Assembly (NCBI GenBank): GCA_040905685.1
Contig: JBBDRB010000053.1
Coordinates: 1-6,498, forward strand
DNA length: 6,498 nt
Reading direction: 5' to 3'
DNA from: JBBDMU01 sp040905685
GTDB lineage: Bacteria > Bacteroidota > Rhodothermia > Balneolales > Natronogracilivirgulaceae
Each line of letters opens with the position of its first letter. Position 1 is the first letter of the stretch. The notes beneath the pieces were generated by a model. That model saw only the letters and a program-made list of their open reading frames with translations, made no database searches and was not told the origin of the DNA. Of this stretch, positions 4,370 through 6,498 are shown piece after piece. A program made the position numbers and the translations under genes.

Positions 4370-6498
4370 CTATGATTTTGTTAGAAATTCATCCAGATTC
4401 ATGATGGCATTGGCTACCACGGTAAGGCTGGCCAGGTGCACGTCTTTCTTTCCGGTCAGCTCTTCGGCCGCATCGGAATTTTCCTCAAAGTGCAGTTTTG
4501 CATGGCGATACAGCTCTTTCAAATCTTCCAGTTTCGCCGGATCAATATCCCTGATCATGGCAAACCGGTAACCGGCTATGAGCTGTTTCTCCACGTCCTG
4601 AGGGTCAGCCCCCCTCATCCGCCCGGCCAGATGCCTGGCCATTTCCATATATACCGGATCGTTCAGGGTTACCAGGGCCTGTATCGGCGTATTGGTAGTA
4701 ATGCGGCGGCTCACGCATACCTCACCGGTCGGCGCATCAAAAGCGGTTAGCGACGGGTAAGGGTTGGTCCGCCTCCAGAAAGTATACAGCGCTCTGCGAA
4801 AACGGTCCTCTCCCTCGCTGGTCTCCCATTTGAGTCCGCTGTATACGGTTTGCCATAGCCCTTCCGGCTGTGGGGGAAACACGCTGGGTCCGTGCATTTT
4901 TCCGCTCAACAAACCGCTAACCGCCAGCGCCTGATCGCGAACCTGCTCGGCCGGCAGACGGAACCGCGGACCTCGGGCCAGTAACCGGTTGTTGGGGTCA
5001 ACCTCCCGGAGTTCAGGGGTTACGTGCGAGGCTTGCCGGTAGGTAGCCGACATCACCATCTGTTTGAGCTGTTTCTTAACGCTCCATTCATGATTGTTCA
5101 TAAACTGCAGGGCCAGCCAGTCTAATAGCTCAGGATGAGACGGGGCAAAGCCCTGAGATCCAAAATCAGAAATCGTTTCCACAATGCCGGTGCCGAACAA
5201 CTGAGCCCAGAGCCGGTTGACGGTCACCCGCGCTGTAAGCGGATTTTCTTTACTCACCAGCCAGCGGGCAAATCCCAACCTGTTTTCCGGTGCACTTTCC
5301 GGCATTGCATTCCAGGCGTCGGGCACCCCGGGCGTAACCTCATCTGCGTGCACCAGCCAGTTTCCCCCTTCAAATATATGGGTGGATCGCCTGTAGTTCT
5401 CTTCCAGCTCTACCATCACCGGAATTTCGGTGACATCTCCTGTATTGAGCAGCCTGTAAAATTCCTTCTCTATGGCATCATAACCCGGATGCTCCCTGCC
5501 GGGGAGGTCCCCGTGAAACAGCACCCACTCGATGCTGCATACGTGACCTTCCTGGCCCGGATCGTTAAACATAAAATACAGGTCGGTCTTTCCCTGCTGC
5601 GGGATGATCGGAATGGAAACAACTTCCGTATCGTCCTTTTGATTTAATTCCCAAAGCCCTATAATTGCTCCCTGCGGAGTATCTTTTCTGATCTCGACTT
5701 TTCCCGTCCCCCGGTTCGAGCGGTACCGGATAAACATACGGTCTTCTCCCTGCAGATTAATATCCGCAAGCCGGGCATGGCCTCCGGGCTCAACGGAAAG
5801 GTAGCGGCTGGAGGTGCCTTTTTCAATTTGGTCAAACGAGTGGGGATGAATTTTCGGCTCGGTGAGCCGGACCAGCTCAACATACTCTTTTGCTTTCCCT
5901 GCAGGGTCCTGCCGGGTTTGGGTCTGATCATAGACCCAGCTTTTAATCTCTTCCAGACGCTGCTGGTCTGCCTCGCTGTTAAAAGCTTTCAGGGTGGGAG
6001 CCTCACTGGGTACATCCTCATCGGCTGTATTGTTAAAGTAGGCATAGGATTTATAGAAATCCTCCATCCGGATGGGATCATACGTATGGCTGTGACACTG
6101 TGCGCATTCCATGGTGGTAGCCTGCCATATATTCCAGGTGGTATTGACCCGGTCGATAGCAGCGGCAACCCGGTATTCTTCATTGTCGGTGCCCCCTTCA
6201 TCATTATTCATCGTATTGCGGTGAAAAGCCGTGGCAATTAGCTGATCGTCGGTGGGCTCAGGGAGCAGATCCCCCGCCAGCTGCTCGATCGTAAACTCGT
6301 CAAAGGGCTTATCCTCATTAAAGGCTTTGATCAGCCAATCCCTGTACTGCCAAATATTGCGGTATCCGTCCGATTCGTATCCTTTCGTGTCGGCATACCG
6401 CGCCAGATCCATCCACATCGATGTCCAGTGTTCACCGTATCGCGGTGAGTCCAGCAGCCGGTCTACAATCTTCTCGAAAGCATCGGGGTTATCATCCT
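4370..6498 (-). CDS. DUF1549 (PSCyt2) - CBM6-like - DUF1553 (PSD1) protein (N-terminus cut off)
   Basis: The frame is open from the window edge (first full codon 6494-6496) to TAG at 4370-4372, giving 708 visible residues. It continues upstream of the first in-window ATG at 6418: the 26 preceding codons include RLLDSPRYGEHW, a conserved DUF1549 segment, so 6418 is an internal Met and not the start. Counting that Met as residue 1, DUF1549/PSCyt2 runs to about 135, with ARYADTKGYESD, YRDWLIKAFN, FTIEQLAGDLLP, FHRNTMNNDEGG, DRVNTTWN and a heme-c-type CAQCH (105-109). A CBM6-like segment spans about 188-303. DUF1553/PSD1 spans about 330-650, with RLGFARWL, NPLTARVTVNRLWAQLFG, SHPELLDWLA, SATYRQAS, RLPAEQVRDQALAVSGLL and TPIQALVTLNDP. 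Full-length relatives commonly begin with a signal peptide and a PSCyt1 cytochrome-like domain, which would lie beyond this window. The protein is presumably extracytoplasmic, and its biochemical function is unknown. The gene is 9 bp upstream of DUF1501, the classic partner, and an operon is near certain. Confidence 0.94.
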   Translation of the reverse strand, partial: DDNPDAFEKIVDRLLDSPRYGEHWTSMWMDLARYADTKGYESDGYRNIWQYRDWLIKAFNEDKPFDEFTIEQLAGDLLPEPTDDQLIATAFHRNTMNNDEGGTDNEEYRVAAAIDRVNTTWNIWQATTMECAQCHSHTYDPIRMEDFYKSYAYFNNTADEDVPSEAPTLKAFNSEADQQRLEEIKSWVYDQTQTRQDPAGKAKEYVELVRLTEPKIHPHSFDQIEKGTSSRYLSVEPGGHARLADINLQGEDRMFIRYRSNRGTGKVEIRKDTPQGAIIGLWELNQKDDTEVVSIPIIPQQGKTDLYFMFNDPGQEGHVCSIEWVLFHGDLPGREHPGYDAIEKEFYRLLNTGDVTEIPVMVELEENYRRSTHIFEGGNWLVHADEVTPGVPDAWNAMPESAPENRLGFARWLVSKENPLTARVTVNRLWAQLFGTGIVETISDFGSQGFAPSHPELLDWLALQFMNNHEWSVKKQLKQMVMSATYRQASHVTPELREVDPNNRLLARGPRFRLPAEQVRDQALAVSGLLSGKMHGPSVFPPQPEGLWQTVYSGLKWETSEGEDRFRRALYTFWRRTNPYPSLTAFDAPTGEVCVSRRITTNTPIQALVTLNDPVYMEMARHLAGRMRGADPQDVEKQLIAGYRFAMIRDIDPAKLEDLKELYRHAKLHFEENSDAAEELTGKKDVHLASLTVVANAIMNLDEFLTKS
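5510..5857 (-). other. CBM6-like (galactose-binding-fold) domain insert within the DUF1549/DUF1553 protein
   Basis: About 115 residues separate the DUF1549 and DUF1553 blocks and have a different character, dominated by short beta-type strands. The pattern resembles family 6 carbohydrate-binding modules: an opening PKIHPHSFDQI, RMFIRYRSN (227-235 counting Met at 6418 as 1), a GKVEIRKDTPQGAIIG segment (239-254) like the 'vevrldspdG' strand, KTDLYFMFND (277-286) like 'hdlylvF', and CSIEWVLFHG (294-303) like 'ldwf.F'. If correct, the exported protein may bind a glycan. I recognise this from the pattern only, without a profile search, so the family assignment is moderate. Confidence 0.6.
6092..6106 (-). 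other. CxxCH heme c-type attachment motif in the DUF1549 domain
   Basis: The codons encode CAQCH within ECAQCHSHTYDP. The CxxCH pattern is conserved in DUF1549 and is the reason the family is named 'planctomycete cytochrome C-like 2' (PSCyt2). It is a valid covalent heme-c motif if the protein is exported to the compartment with the cytochrome c maturation machinery. To my knowledge heme loading of this family has not been shown, so it may instead bind another metal or be structural. Confidence 0.7.

Noticed and set aside
5135..5647. 170-codon open frame on the plus strand inside the DUF1549/DUF1553 gene
   Set aside because: It is antisense to a strongly conserved coding region, its translation has no recognisable domain, and it starts inside the gene without an upstream signal. 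It is best explained as a shadow of the real gene's codon usage.
5777..6241. 154-codon open frame on the plus strand opposite the CBM6-like and DUF1549 segments
   Set aside because: Its hydrophobic stretches mirror codons of the minus-strand gene, whose protein motifs are unambiguous. No ribosome site or family match is seen.
6416..6418. ATG as the start of the DUF1549/DUF1553 protein
   Set aside because: The frame continues upstream to the window edge and the preceding residues (RLLDSPRYGEHW) are part of conserved DUF1549, so this Met is internal.
1..6498. Mobile elements, CRISPR arrays, tRNA/rRNA genes and integration sites
   Set aside because: I looked on both strands for transposase or integrase motifs, terminal inverted repeats, spaced direct repeats and cloverleaf-type sequences and found none. 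Nearly all bases are accounted for by the four genes.

Overview
The window holds four protein-coding genes, two complete and two cut by the window edges, and no RNA gene, mobile element, CRISPR array or integration signature that I can see. The moderate base composition, the near absence of strong Shine-Dalgarno sequences, and a DUF1549/DUF1553 protein followed by a Tat-exported DUF1501 protein suggest a Bacteroidota/Balneolota-type environmental bacterium. Planctomycetota and Verrucomicrobiota are rich in the same pair and cannot be excluded. This placement is inference from protein style, not from a marker gene.

Layout: (1) 1-1212, minus strand, a FAD/NAD(P)-dependent disulfide oxidoreductase of the mercuric reductase/dihydrolipoamide dehydrogenase family, with its C-terminal end beyond base 1. 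(2) 1213-1319, a short AT-rich divergent intergenic region. (3) 1320-2948, plus strand, a secreted N-acyl-D-amino-acid deacylase-like amidohydrolase. (4) 2882-4360, minus strand, a Tat-exported DUF1501 (sulfatase/alkaline-phosphatase-like) protein whose 3' end overlaps the amidohydrolase tail to tail by 67 bp. (5) 4370-6498, minus strand, the upstream partner of DUF1501. It has a DUF1549 (PSCyt2) domain with a CxxCH motif, a CBM6-like beta-sandwich segment and a DUF1553 (PSD1) domain. Its N-terminus lies beyond base 6498.

Genes 4 and 5 are 9 bp apart and almost certainly one operon transcribed leftward, with a promoter outside the window. They form the familiar but biochemically uncharacterised 'planctomycete cytochrome-like / DUF1501' pair, probably acting outside the cytoplasm. 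The amidohydrolase has a signal peptide and is probably also extracytoplasmic, but it lies on the opposite strand, so a functional link is only positional. The flavoprotein looks cytoplasmic and unrelated in function.

I do not see convincing evidence of an undescribed system. The points most worth checking are the amidohydrolase subfamily with Asp where the zinc-ligand Cys of classical D-aminoacylases sits, its extra C-terminal tail antisense to the DUF1501 gene, its uncertain start, and the carbohydrate-binding-like insert in the DUF1549/DUF1553 protein.
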